A stretch of 49,044 bases of DNA from Vitrella brassicaformis (taxonomy: Eukaryota > Sar > Vitrellaceae). This document shows positions 33,386-45,930 of this stretch, in pieces. Every line of letters starts with the position of its first letter. Positions within the stretch are counted from its first letter, which is position 1. The notes under the pieces were generated by a model. It did not search any database and was not told the DNA's origin. It worked only from the letters and a program-made list of their open reading frames with translations. Location of the stretch: positions 1 to 49,044 of the forward strand of contig CDMY01000007.1 in assembly GCA_001179505.1 (NCBI GenBank). Reading direction: 5' to 3'. The position numbers were made by a program, and so were the translations under genes.

Positions 33386-36300
33386 ATGCACCGAAAGCCA
33401 ACCGATCCGATCCGGCGCAGGATGAGCGTGCAGCCTCGTGCCTGTGCGCCGCATCCATCGGAGGTAAGATGTGGGGAAGGACGACAAACACCGCTTCTAT
33501 GGTCCATCCATCTGTGTTCTCTCTCTTTGCAGATGTGTGACGTTGACGATGAGATTCGTGCGGTCCAGCAGGAGCTCAATGACGCCAACGAGCTCCTCAA
33601 CACGTACCGCTCTGTCCCATCCAGATCAGCAGACCATGAAGAGCAGCAGCAGCAGCAGCCCGCCCAGCCATTGCCCACAGATCACGATGCCCAGCCCGGA
33701 CCGCTCCCCCCGTCCATCCCTCCCCTCTCCCTGCCCATCGCCACCAACCCGCCAGGACACGGCAGCAGCCAGTGGTCATTATCATCTCGGCTCGACACCG
33801 CCCTCAGAGACCGCGACAGACTCAGGAAGGAGCGGCAGCGTGTCCGCGATGAATGGCTCAAGCAGGTGCGGGCCCAGTCGGTGCGTGAGGAGCGGCTCAG
33901 GGCGCGGCAGAGGGAGCTGACTGCGGCCATGGGCGAGCTGGAGAAGAAGCGGTGGGCTGCGGTTGAGAGGGGCAGGCGTGAGGAGGCCAGATTGCAGAGC
34001 AAGTTAGCCAGATTACGCCGGGAGAGGAGGGTGGAGGGGGCCGCCGCTAGTGACCAAGGGGATCCATCGCAATCTGATCAGCACCAGCAACACCAGCAGG
34101 GGCATGATGAACAGAAGCGACGTGAGCATATAGATGTTTGGCTGGCTAGACATTTCATTGCCTGCCTGGTGGTGTGGATGTCAGCTATCTCATTGCATTT
34201 CCTCTTCTGCCTGTGTTCAGGCCTTGAAGAGGAGCTGAGGGCCAACGAGGCTGCTCTCGCGGAGATGCGCCAAGCACACACAAGACAGCAGGAGGAGCGC
34301 CAAGAGCAGCTGAGGACAGTCCAGAAGAACATAGAGGCCCGCATGGGCAAAGTGCGGTCCGCCGAGAGCTTCCTCACACAGCTGAGATGCGAGTACGTAG
34401 TACGGCAGGGCCGAGCAAATCGTAAGTGTCAAATGTGTGTGTGTGGTTGTGGTATCAGGCATGCAATCGTCGGTCGACAGATGGAGCTCATGGAGGCCGT
34501 GCGCAACACACAGCTGCCGCAAGAGTTTGCCGAAAAGACAAAGGTAGGTCAGGCAGGGTGGATGGCCATTTAGCGCCCGTTCCCCTTGTTACCTGTTTCC
34601 ACTAGGTGTTGGCGAGGGCCATATTAAGGACGCGCGACGGAATAGAGGAGGCCACCGCCGCCATGCGAGAGCTCCAGAGCACGGCAAATGATGCAGACGA
34701 TCGTGATGACGAGCTGGCCCACTTGGCGACCACACTTGAGCGGCGCAGAGGGCAGCTGACACACCTGGAGTCACAGTAAGTGACCCACATACACATAAGG
34801 CATCCGCAACGAACCCACCATCATCCCTCTCCCTTCATCCATGCCATGCAGGCTCTCAGAGCTGGAGAGTGACCGTGCTCAGCAGGAGCAGCTGATAACC
34901 GATTGGCTCGCAACAGCCCGTACCCAGCGCGACAAGATCGCCACGTCGTTCCCTATCCACTCACAACGGCTGAGAGGGCTCACGGGCAACGAGGTGGCAG
35001 GCGAGTGCGGCACTCTGCAGGAGGCTTCCACTGCTTCGTTGAGGGGTTTGGAGGGGCTGAGAGAGAGGCTGGAGGGGGAGGGGAGGGAGGCCAATGGGAG
35101 ATTCGAAGACCAGCAGGGAGAAATGGAAGCGGTAGGGAAGACAAGACACGAGGGCATCAACCCATTGCTCCCTGTTTGTCTGTTGCGATGTGTCTGTCCT
35201 GGATGGTCCAGGTGATTGGGCAGATCCGGTCGTCCATAGCTCAGGAGGCGCAGCAGCAGCAGCAGCAGCAGCAGGAGGCCCCACCTGCCCCACCCAGGCG
35301 CCCCCTCAGCCGGCAGAAGATCCAGACATCCGTGAAGACGCTTTGGTACGGCACTCATGCCTACCCCCAACAAACACACACATGCCAGTCCCCTTCCCCT
35401 TTCTTCAGCTCTCGGTCAGTCCGGTCCACGTCGATGAGCGATGACAGCCGGCCCTCGTCAGCATTGTGTGCAGCCATCCAGCAGTGTCGTGACGACCTCA
35501 GGAGATGCCAGGATGGTACCAAGGACGCCATCAAGGCGCTGAACGATGAGGAGGCGCAGCTGAGGGATGCACTGGCACAAGTGGACAAGGCGCTGAGACA
35601 TGAAGGCGGAGCCAGACGACGAGAGTGTGAGAAGGTGAGCGTGCGGTGACGACGATAGACGAGACGGACGGTAGGGACCCGACTTGTGTGTATGTGTGTG
35701 TCAGGATGGTCGTTTGGAAGACCTGGATCTCCAGCTGCAGGAGGTGGAGGCGCAGCTGACCTCCCTCAACCCCTCTGTATCCCTCCCCGCCTCGCACCGA
35801 CCACCCAGGTCCTCTCGGTCGTCACACCAGCCGTCCTCACGCCCCTCTGCCGCCCCTTCCCCATTCCCGCCCCTCTCTGCCCTCTTCCATCCGGGCATCA
35901 ACAGCGACTTCGCAACCTTCCTGTCCAGTGTCTATCTGCTCCTGGCGGATGAGGGCGTGCCCGTGTTGGTCGATACCAGCAGCAGAGGTGGCAGCATCAG
36001 CAGCAGCAGCAGCAGCAGTAGCAGCGTCGAGTGGTCCGAGAGGCGGCTTCACTTGTCGCGGGACTTGAGGCGGCTGTCGTGGGGTGGAGAATCGTTCTGG
36101 CTGGTGGATAGCCTGGAGAGAGTGTATGTGCCGCAGAGCGTCCGGCGGCTGGTGGAGGCCGCCAGCCTCGACGCGGCAGCGAGGCCCGTGATCCGGGAGG
36201 TCGGTTCAGCCATCGATGGCGCCAGAGTGACGACAGCACGACGGAGAGAGGGCGAGCCGAGAGCGGCATACCGTGTGCAGGTACGCATTTCATCCCATCC

Positions 36301-36632
36301 ACACACGCACACACGACCGTCCGTGTCCGTCCGTCTGTGTCTCTGTGTGGTTGGGTTGTCAGCTCCACTGTCGGTCCCACGCCCCCGTGTGGCTGGCCAC
36401 TGACGCCATGTCGGATTTTCACATCGTGACGCGGGCCATCAAAGCCCTGCTGGCCGCTGTTGGTCGTGGCGGGGGCGATGGTAACCCAGGCCGATTCCAG
36501 GAGGGGCCGCGGCTGGATGAGTATCGTCTGCTAGTGGACAGGGCGCTGTTGCAGGCGAGAATGGTGACTATGGTGCCACCACTTAGGGAGGGAGAGGGGG
36601 AGGGGGAGGGGGAGAGGAGTGGCAGCAACTGA
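33386..36632 (+). CDS. Long coiled-coil protein of unknown function
   Basis: The first exon joins at GAG|ATG (acceptor before 33535) so that HPSE continues as MCDVDDEIRAVQQELNDA. In-frame ATGs at 33272, 33386 and 33422 are all possible starts; I chose 33386. The body is nearly continuous coiled coil, e.g. LRKERQRVRDEWLKQVRAQ, ELEKKRWAAVERGRREEARL and LEEELRANEAALAEMRQ. It has polyglutamine runs (33639 and 35250) and a Ser/Pro-rich spacer (35790-35880). The C-terminal 200 residues look folded (RRLHLSRDLRRLSWGGESFW, then VYVPQSVRRLVEAASLD, ending in a helix IVTRAIKALLAAVG). A PH-like fold would fit, with low confidence. The stop TGA is at 36630-36632. The architecture suggests a cytoskeletal or scaffold protein. 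Confidence 0.65.
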
Positions 36633-37286
36633 CCGACATATACCTGCGTATGGGATATGCTTGGGTGTGGGTGTACAGTTCATTGACCTGTGTGTGCAAA
36701 TGACGTGGACCAACATGATTGCTCGTTAACATTCTGTCCACTTGTTGGCTGCCAATCATCTTGAGTGTGATGTCCACACACAAAGGACGTACGCTGACCT
36801 GACACCCTCTCCGTCGGCCACTGGACGCAGCGGTGGTGGGCACCCTCACGGACAGAGTGAGAGCTTCACACTGTCCGCAAAGGTATCCATACCGCCGGCA
36901 ACACCGGCCGACGAGAGAGAGAAAAAGTCAAAAGACATACAGAACCCACGAGCTCATTCCCCTCTCTCTGTCAACTGGCCTTGTTGGCTTTGATATAGGT
37001 AAGCGTCACACAGCTGTCCCATCCCGCAGTTTCCCCTCCATGTGCGTCCGCTCTCGGCGCGACATAGCCCACAGGCCAGATGATGTCTGACCGACCTGTG
37101 CGCTCGACACGGAGAGAAAACATCTCTCAGGTTTATAGAGACACAAAGACAGGTATACATCAACACACAGAGCAGAGCGGTGCAAAAACTCACTCGCCGT
37201 CGTCTCATCTATCTCATTACACACTGACCGCATTTGGCAGAAAACGTTACAGCAAACTATGGCCACCCACCAGTCCCATCAGTCAG
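36633..37286. other. Convergent intergenic interval
   Basis: This lies between the coiled-coil gene and ureG, tail to tail. Short open frames exist on both strands, but none has protein sense or supporting splice sites. It most likely holds 3' UTRs. Confidence 0.55.
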
Positions 37287-38263
37287 TCAGTGTGTGCCAT
37301 TGGTGGCCTCAGCACCAGCATCGGCATCAGGCTCGGGTGCGGCATCTTTGATGCGATTGTAGAGGTCGGGGTCGCCCGTGGCGATGGCGCACACCTCCAG
37401 CACGTGGCGGGCTATCGCGGGGACACCCACCTGACACACACACACACACATAGACACATCCACACATAGACACATACACCATGGGAGGCGGAGGGACGCA
37501 ACACACCATAATAGATGCAGATGCGTACGTACCATGTGTTTGCACTGAGCGAATATGGTGGGGCCGCCTTGCCGCATCTGATTCGCCTCCCTGTCCATCA
37601 CCTACATTCATCCCATCCACAACCCATCTGCACTGCACATGTGGCTGGCTGGTTGTCCCTCCCGACCCTCTGTCTGTCCACTCACCCCCAGATCAGCCCC
37701 AACGGCTTCGGCGAGGTCCGTCTTGTTGATGACGAGTAGGTCAGACTGGGTGATGCCAGGGCCGCCTTTTCTTGGCACTTTGTCGCCGCCAGCCACGTCG
37801 ATGACGTAGATGATGAAGTCGGCCAGCTCGCGGCTGAAGTTGGCGGCGAGGTTGTCGCCGCCCGACTCGACGATGACCATGGCGGGGTGGTAGCACTCGG
37901 TCAGCTCCTTGACCGCCTGAAGGCAAAGCACACATGTACACATCACATGGCTGGCTGGGATGGACGCAACGCACTCATTCATTGCTGCCAGTGTCAGCCT
38001 ACCTCCATGTTGAGGGCATAGTCTTCACGGATCGCTGCGTGGGGGCACCCACCGGTCTCAACCTGAGAGAACGCATGGCATGGCGTGGCGTCACACACAC
38101 CCTCCCTCCCTGGCTGCACACATACGGCTCTCATTCGTTCCTCCGGGAGCGCCTTGTTCTTGACGAGGAACTCCCAGTCCTCCCGCGTGAAGATGTCGTT
38201 GGTCACCACGGCAAGGGACACCTGCTGCGACAGATACCGACACAAAGCCAGCACCAGAGCTGC

Positions 38264-38295
<32 letters not shown>

Positions 38296-38758
38296 GCAGC
38301 CCGCTGTGTGGGTGGGTGCCGTGCATGGTACGTGCCTGTTTTGCCCGACCCCACAGGTCCGCCGATGCCCACGGTGAAGGCGCGTGCCGACCAGTCCCTC
38401 CTCGACAGAGGCCCGTCCCGGCTCAAAAACTCCCCAGGACCCTCCATGTGCTCATGCTGCACACAGCCAGCCAACCAAACACCACACGAGTCACGGAGAT
38501 CTGTAGATCTCTCTTCCCCAATGAGTCCGTACCTACCGTGTGTCCATGTTCGTGTGAGTGGCTGTGCGCGTGGCCGTGGGTGTGGCTGTGGTTGTCGTCG
38601 GAGCCGTGATGGTGGCCGTGGTCCATCGACCCGCTTTGAATGAAGGGCACCTGCGACCAGAGGAAGGAGGCGATGAATGAATGGATGCGGGTGAAGGTAC
38701 CTCCGCCATTCGACTCATCCCTGCCGCTCACCTTGCCATGGTCATTGGCGGTCTGCAT
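37287..38758 (-). CDS. ureG: Urease accessory protein UreG (GTPase nickel chaperone)
   Basis: UreG hydrolyses GTP to deliver Ni2+ to apo-urease together with UreF/UreH(D). Eight exons (38732-38758, 38537-38650, 38336-38456, 38126-38259, 38003-38062, 37686-37916, 37533-37601 and 37287-37430) total 900 bases, giving 299 residues. The N-terminus is His-rich ([20 protein letters not shown] and on to HEHGHT), as in plant UreG. The core shows the P-loop [26 protein letters not shown], the Ni-binding [28 protein letters not shown] and the guanine-specificity INKTDL. Keeping the frame between KT and [10 protein letters not shown] requires a GC-AG intron. The start at 38758 adds nine residues before a spliced His-rich exon. 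No other urease gene is in the window. It is divergent from VPS15 across 68 bases. Confidence 0.97.
38260..38335 (-). other. GC-AG intron within the UreG P-loop codons
   Basis: The exon ends ...AAAACAG and is followed by GCACGT; the acceptor is GTTGCAG before CTCTGG. Only this junction yields GKTALVLALC. The neighbouring GT (GCAC|GTACC) would break the frame. The intron also contains the (CA)n tract at 38264-38293. Confidence 0.75.
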
Positions 38759-38826
38759 CTGTTGTGTTCCTCTCCCCACATGCGAGCTAAGCTCGCAAAC
38801 GTGGTGCGTCAGGTGAGCATTGATCC
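38759..38826. promoter_or_regulatory. Bidirectional promoter, ureG / VPS15, with palindromic TGCGAGCT
   Basis: 68 bases lie between the two ATGs. At 38781-38797 is a perfect palindrome, TGCGAGCT-A-AGCTCGCA, two inverted copies of the core seen upstream of TSR1 and between Tic20 and the BSD gene. On the minus strand it shares TTGCGAGCTTAGC with the TSR1 promoter. Confidence 0.6.
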
Positions 38827-41800
38827 ATGGGCAATACGCTGCCGAGCTCATCTGGCAGCCGCGGCTACGAACTCGATGTCCGCACCTTTCTGTTCGAGTA
38901 CCCAGATGTGGTCTTCCAGAACCTCCTCGCCTCCAACCGGCTCTTCCGCGTCATCCGCTGCCTCCACGAGACCGACGGACCGGTCGTCGTCAAGCTCTTC
39001 GTCCGACCGCCGGAACCGCTGCCCTCGCCAGGGCCCGACAAACACCATCTGCCGGAGGATCTGGAGCAGATCCAGCAGCAGCTGCTCGCCATCAAGAGCG
39101 CATTCTCGCCGCAGATCCATCCCAATGTGTTCCCCTTCCAGCGGGTGGAGCTGTCCGACCGGTCCGCCTGCCTCGTCCGGCCGTTCTTCGCCCACAACCT
39201 CTACGAGCGGTTCCACACGCGGCCGTTCCTGACGCCTCTGCGGCTGCAGTGGGTGGCCTTCCAGCTGCTGGCCGGTCTCTGCCAGGCGCACTCGATGGGC
39301 GTGTCGCACGGCGACCTCAAGACGGAGAACGTGCTGGTGACGTCGTGGCTGCACGCTTACCTGGGCGACTTTGCGTCGTTCAAGCCGGTGTATCTGCCCG
39401 AGAACGACCCGGCGCTCTTCTCGCTGTTTTTCGAGTCGGAGAGCAGAAGAAGATGCTACCTCGCGCCAGAACGGTAAATGGTGAAAGGGACACAGACGAC
39501 ACACATGCCAGCAGAGGGCCCAGTGTGTGTGTGTGTGTGTCAGTCTGTATAGCTCTCCCCAGGAGCTTAAGAGCTTCAGCCTCTCCCTGTCGGCCCGTTT
39601 GCGGATGGATGTCTTCTCGATGGGCTGCGTGCTCGCCGAGCTCTTCTCCGAGGGCACCTCCGTCCTGGACCTTCCCCAGCTGCTGCAGCTGCGTGCCAAC
39701 GCCCTTGACCCCACCAACTGGCCCGCCGTCACGCGACTCACAGACGACACCGTCCGGGGCCTGCTCGTCCGGCTCATGCTGCAGAAAGACCCCGCTAAAC
39801 GCACCGACGCGATAGCGTGCTTCGAGGCCTTCTGCAGGGACGTCTTCCCCAGGTGTTTCATGACGGTGCTCTTCCCTCTGTATGTGTTGCTGCTGCACCC
39901 GCTCTACCAGAGCCCCGACATGAGGGTGGCTCTGGTCCGCGAGAACCTGCCGGCCATCTTGGAGGGGCTGCTGGGGGCTGAGGGCGGGGCGAGGGAGGAG
40001 ATCCGGCAACGGGTGGATGAGCAGGTGCCGGAGATCGACGCCCTGACGACTTATCAGGTGTGTGAATGGATTTATGAGTACACGGACGGGAGGACAGTCA
40101 GTCGTGTGGACGGACGCGGCGTGTCTGGTTGTGTTGGGAAACAAATGCAGATCCTTCTCAATGCCGCATCGATCGCCCCCGCAGTGCTCGACAGCCGCAT
40201 CCTGGGGGCAGCCTGGGCCAAGGAGCATACCACCAACAGCAGCGCAGACCACACAGACTCCCAGGACGGCAGCAAGGGCATGCGCGAGGCGTCACCCTTC
40301 CCACACCCAGTGCTGGACCAGGAGAGGGGCGAGGAGTTCTCCAGGCGGCTGGTGGACCTCTGGCGCAAGACCGGCAAGATGTTTCTGGATGCCGAGCAGT
40401 CCCCGGGCACCGCCCAGCCGATGGCCCGTGACGCTGTCGACGCCGCCAGGGCATCCCTCTACGACGTCTTCTTCCGCCCCTCCCAGCCCCACAACGCACC
40501 ACAGCCGCCGCCCCCGCCCCCCTCTCTGCACGCGAGGCCGTGTGTGTGCCCAAAGGACGACACCGTGACCATCCTCGTGGGTCTGCTGTGCTCGTGCGTC
40601 GCCCACGTCAGCTCGCCCCGGTGCCGCGCAGTATGTGTGGGAATGCTCCGGTGCCTGGCGCCCTACAGCACGTCGCCCTGCCTGCTGGAGCTGACCATTC
40701 CCTGCGTACTGCAGCTGCTCAACGACCCTGTGGGCGTCATCCGTGCGGTGACCGTCGAGTGCGTGTTGGAGGCGGTGGGCCAGGTGGAGGAGGTGCCTGC
40801 GGGGGACGCCCACCTGATGACCGAGTACGTCTTCCCCAGTCTGCTCAACTGTGTGGCGTCGCCGCAGCTGCTCGACGGCACCATGAGCGGGCCGACCAGT
40901 CTGCAGCTGCAACCCAACTTTGAGCCATCGCTGCGCCGGTCTTTGGCGCGGAGTGTGGCCGCTCTAGCCAAGGCGGGGGTGCTCTTCATCGAGAAGGAAC
41001 TGCAGCGGAGGTCAGACAGACAGTGGGTGGGGAGATAGGGAGAGTGCGCGTGTGACACGTGTTGTGTGTTGTGGTGTGTGTGTTCAGGAGTCGGCTGAGC
41101 AGCTCGACCCCCAGTGCATCGGCGGCCGTGGCGGAGGAGAGGACGGATGCCGCCGCCAACAGCGACACCTTCGACGGTATGCAGCAACCTACGTGGTGTG
41201 TATCATTTCAATGTGTGTGTGTGTGTGTGTTGCAGGGCGTTTGGCCCAGCTGCGTGAGCTTGTGAGGCAGCTAATCCAGGGCCTGCTCGCCGGGGACGAC
41301 CCCAACGTCAAAATAGCCCTACTGGAGACGGTGGGTGAGTTGGCGGAGTTTCTGGGTCGGAAGGAGGCGCACAACTTCCTGCTGCCGTACCTGATTACCT
41401 TCATGAACGACCCCCACGGCAGCGTCCGTGCCCACTTCTGCGAACACCTCCCGGCCGTCGCACCCCTAGTCGGCGCAGTGGCCGTCGAGGGATTCATCTA
41501 CCCCTGCTTCGACCAGGCCCTCATCGACCCTGAAGAGGAGGTCAGTTCAGCCGGGAGACCTTCTCTTAAAGTCTTTCGTCCGAGACACGGCACAGAGTGC
41601 GTGTGGTGTGGTGTGTGACGGGTGTGGTGTGCAGGTGGTGGAGGCGGGTTTGAAGGGTTTGGCGTCGATGGTGTCTCAGAAGCTGTTCCGGCAGAGCCGC
41701 ATGCTGAGCATCGCCAGGAGCGTGGCGCCGCTGCTGCTGCACCCCTCGTCATACCTCCGACAGGCCGCTTGCACACTCATGCAGGCCATCGAAGTATGCG

Positions 41801-44635
41801 AGAAACACACAGAGACGCACGCAGGCAATCACATGGTCGATCCATCCATTGATTTCTCAGGTGGAGCTGTCTCCGGCTGGGAGTCTGGCGCTGCTGTACC
41901 CGCTCATCCGTCACGTGCTCACCAAGCGGCCGCCTTTCCCCACACACGGCGCGCTCGAGCGGTACCTCAAGCCGCCTGCCTCACGGAAGGCCCTCTTCCG
42001 AGCCGTGCAAAGTAAGCTACCTACCAGCACCCAAATGGACACAACCGCTTCGGTCCACTTGTGTGTATGTGGTTCGTCTGTCCGCCCATCAGCCATTCGC
42101 GAGGAGATGTCTCAGGGCAGCGTGCGGCACACCAATGAAGAGGGAGCCACACAGCCACAACCCGCACCAGCAGCAGTCACGGATCAGGAGCTGTCGGCGA
42201 GTGACAGGGAGGCGGTGGAGGTGCTGCGGCCCTTCCTGCAGGGGGTGCTGACCCTCCAGAGCTCGCGCTACCCCAATATGCACCTCTACGGCGTTGGCGG
42301 CATGTCCCCTCTGCCCGGCAGCAGCCACTCGGAAGGGGACGCACGGACCACATACGGCATGAGGACGGTGTCTCGTGTGCCCCCGCACACCCTCCCCTGC
42401 GTGCAAGCCTCCCCCCTTCACGCCAACTTCCCCACACGCGTCCGAGCGGAGCTCGATGACTTCTGCCGCATCCCACCACACACGCCGGCAGCAGCATCTG
42501 ACCACACCTCGCCCCCCACCATCCCGCCCTCTCTCCCATCCACCCCCTCCCTCCCGCCATCGAGCGAGCCCACCGAGCGGCCCGCCGCGGCCCCTTTAGC
42601 CAACGTCAAGGCCAGCACACGGCGGCCGCCTTGTGTCGACGAGAGTGGCAACTGGATCGACTGGCGTCTCGACTCACTGGAGGCGCCCACACCTCCTCTG
42701 GACCTGGGCGTCCTCACCGGGCTGGATGGGTCGCCCTACTCGCTGTATGCGCACCTGCCGCCCCCTCCATCCCACCCGCCCCCGCCCCCCACCAGCCACC
42801 CACACAGGGACAGCGACATGTCGACAGCCGACGGCCGGGGGCCGTTCGAACGCGCGGCGACGGCCGGGGTGGGCTGGTTTGTGTCCACCAGTGGCGACCT
42901 TCTCTACGATTGGGACGGTGAATTGGACCCATCTGAACGGCCGGGAGAGAGGTCAGTGTCTGGCCCTTCGCCGCCTTCCCTCATCCCCGGCATCCCGGGG
43001 TATGTGACGGCCCCATCAGAGGGGAAGGAGGCCCGCGAAGCTGAGGGGATGCTCCTCTCGCCCGTCTCACACGCATCACAGCCTTTCTCTCTTGAGATCG
43101 GTGCGCCGTCGATCAGCGGCGCGATGGCTGGGGGCAGCATGGTGGGACTGAGCACGTGGCGGCCCCAGGGGCTGCTGGTGTCGACTCTGTACGAGCACGA
43201 GGGCGGCGGGGGGTGTCCCGTGACGCACATTGACGTGACCGACGACGGGCGCATTCTCGTCTCGGGCGGCGCCAACGGCCGCATGAAGCTGTGGAACTGC
43301 GCCTCACTGGAGAAGGACGTGAGCGTCACGTCAGTCAAGACGTTCGCCCTCCCCAGGGGCACCTCCCTGACCGCTCTGAGGACCATCCGCAACACCAAGG
43401 GCGCGGCGGTGGGCGGCTCTGACGGCATCGTCAGGCTCTACAAGCTCGAGGTGGCCAGGGGCGGGATGGCACACGAGGTCGCCGCCATCAAGACCTCAGC
43501 AGAAGGATCGGCCGGTGGCCAGCCCTCCACCTCTGCTCTGTCGATCGCGGCCATTCAGCACTTCGACACTGATTTCGAGAGTGTTGTGGTGTTTGCGACG
43601 GAGGGGGGCGTGCTGCAGGGGTGGGACCTACGGGCGCCCCCTCACAGGGAGACCTCACTGGGCTTCCACCTGACTACGCCCTTCTCGTGGGGCAACCTCT
43701 ACTCGCTCTGCCTGGCCCCCGACAGCAGGTGGCTGTGCGTCGGCACACTCGGCGGCGTCATCGCCCTCTATGACCTCCGCTTCCTGGCCCCCATGCGCGT
43801 GTGGCGGCTGACTTCAGCGCTGCCCATTCTCTCCCTCGCACCGTGCCGCGAGCAGCTGCAGCAGGCGGGCGTATTCGCTGCTCTCGGTGGGGCCAACAAC
43901 GAGGTGGCTCTATTCGACCTCGCGAATGGCCGGTGCGCCACTCTGTTCCGCACCAACGCGCCCAGCAGTGAGAGCGGCGAGGGACTGGGCAGCCAGGTGC
44001 CCACCCTGACGGACATCAGTGCTCTGGAGCTGTCCGCTTCCCCGCCATCCATCAACGTGACGCCGGCCAACCGGTCCCACGGGCTGCACACGCTCTCTGT
44101 GGACGTGATGCAGTCGAACCTCCGCCACGCCTTCCACTCGAGCCACAACGTCCGCAGCATCTGGGCGCCTCCCCCCTCCCTCCAGACATTCATTCTTGCC
44201 GGCGGAACGGACAGGAAAGTCCGATACCTCAGCCTGGAGCGGTGCACGAGCGACTCGTACGTCGTCATCGGGGGGCAGGGGAGCGGCGGGCGGGATGCAG
44301 CAGCGGCGTCGAGCTCATTTGCGTCCTATGCGGCGACCAACGTCGACAGCACTCTGGTGGTGCAGGAGTACACTCAAGGGGGCGGTGGTGGCTCGAGTCA
44401 CGGAGGCGGATACGGCAGGCAGGACAGCGATTTGTATGGCGAGGGCGAGATGATGAACGAGGGCGGCATGGCGCACACCGGCCGGTTTGAGGGGCTGGGC
44501 GACGTGAGCGAGATGGGCCCGATGCCGCCGTCGCCGCATCACAGGGACGCCATTCTGGACGTCAGAGTGATGAGTCTGTCGAGCCATCTGATGATCACTA
44601 GCGGGCGGGACGGGCTGGTCAAGATATGGAAATGA
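38827..44635 (+). CDS. VPS15: VPS15 / PIK3R4, PI3-kinase VPS34 regulatory pseudokinase
   Basis: VPS15 anchors and regulates the class III PI3-kinase VPS34 on endosomal and autophagic membranes. Eight exons (38827-39473, 39544-40057, 40151-41010, 41088-41176, 41236-41540, 41635-41793, 41861-42011 and 42093-44635) total 5,268 bases, giving 1,755 residues. MGNTL gives an N-myristoylation site. The kinase domain has VVVKLF, SHGDLKTENVLV in the catalytic loop and LGDFASFKP in place of DFG, as is normal for VPS15. HEAT repeats follow (e.g. MLRCLAPYSTSPCLLELTIP; FLGRKEAHNFLLPYLITFMN). A Pro/Ser-rich insert occupies about 42390-43080, making the protein longer than animal VPS15. WD repeats complete it (ILVSGGANGRMKLWN, ALYDLRFLAPMRVWRL, MITSGRDGLVKIWK). 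The last exon alone covers the linker and the whole propeller. Confidence 0.97.
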
Positions 44636-45930
44636 GTAGAGAAGAGGCAAGAGAAAAGGCGAGTAGGTTTGTGTGTGGCATGGATCCATAAGTGCACACT
44701 TGGGTGGGTGTGGTACGTGTTTGTTTGTGTTGCATCCATCACATCAGGGGGAGGGGCAGGGGGAGAGAGAAGGGGGACGCTATATGTCGTATCGATCGAT
44801 CGCATTCATTCTTCCTTTGATCTGTGCAATGGCATGTCGGCTGGCTGCGTAGGGGGAGGCGGGTGGGTGGCTGCGTCTTTCTATCGCTCATTGCCCATGG
44901 CATATGCCTACGCATCGACACTGACATATGTAGAATATATATGCTGTATTTTGCGACCACTGCAAAGCGACGGAAAGACGAGCACGGTGCACTACCATCA
45001 CTCTTTGCCTGCAGCAGCGCCCTGTCCACCAACAGCCGTGGTGCATACGAGAGAGGCAGAGAGAGAACAGAGGACATCGAATAGGAAATGCAGCCAGCGA
45101 TGAAGACCTGATCAATGGGGCTTCACACATTGGTCGAGAAATTGGATGAGAGGCTGGTGGTTTCGGGCACCGAAGCGACCCGCCAGGATGCTTGAGTGCA
45201 CACACCATCCCTCATTCGATCAGAGGGCTGTCTGTGTGTGTGTGTGTGTGTGGATGTGTGTGGTGGACACATGCACACACAGCCACCGACTGTGTGGCAG
45301 GTAGCTCGTTATGGATAATCCACGCCGTTGATGTGTCCCTTGTATGCAGCCGTCGTTGACAAAAGACAAAAATCCGTCCAACACATACACATACACACAC
45401 ACATCAAAGCACGAGGGGGGTTCTGTCAACAAAGAGAAGAGAGAGGGCTTCTGTCTGAGTCGTCGTGTCTTGTTCGCTTGTCCCTGCCACCCAACTGACA
45501 TCACCGACATCATCGAGACACGACACGGAAAGTGATGCAGGCAGACCCTCCGTCTGTATCGCCTGGGATACCGCTCTTTTTGCCTCTGTCTGTGCCTGTG
45601 TCTGTGTCTGCGTCTGCGTCTCTGTCTGTCTGTCTGTCTGTCTGTCTGTTCGAGCCACCGTCAGTTCTTCATCACGTACTCGCCCACAGGTGGTCAAAAG
45701 GGTGGTGCAATGCCAAGTCAGAAAAACAAAGGAGTCAGGCGTCGCGTAGCCAACTGAACTGCCTGTGTGCCTAAACAGAGCCGAATGGAAGGAGGTCACA
45801 CCCAACTACAATCCATCCATCCATCCATGTGGTGTGGATGGATGAATGAGCGTGTGTGTGATGGTGTGTCTGATTGTGTGTGAGTGTGTGTGCGTGAGTG
45901 AGTGTGCGGTGTGTGTTATGATATGGGGCC
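44636..45930. other. Convergent intergenic interval with microsatellites
   Basis: I see no recognisable gene in these 1.3 kb. They contain GT tracts (45233-45252), TCTG/CTGT repeats (45585-45649) and an ATCC/ATGG pair (45812-45845). It probably includes the 3' UTRs of VPS15 and of the gene at the right end. Confidence 0.55.
45621..45649 (+). repeat. (CTGT)n tetranucleotide repeat
   Basis: About seven perfect CTGT units, preceded by imperfect TCTGTG/TCTGCG units from about 45585. Confidence 0.95.

Noticed and set aside
36742-36993. Plus-strand frame after the coiled-coil gene
   Set aside because: It is short, without splice support or protein sense; probably 3' UTR.
41849-42092. Apparent single reading frame of about 930 codons running through to the VPS15 end, without an intron near 42012-42092
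   Set aside because: The frame stays open by chance through the intron. The GT donor after CAAA and the acceptor CATCAG join exons with correct phase, and the intervening residues are intron-like.
45404-45805. Minus-strand frame with TDRQTDRQ repeats
   Set aside because: It is translation of a CTGT microsatellite with no splice sites or homology.
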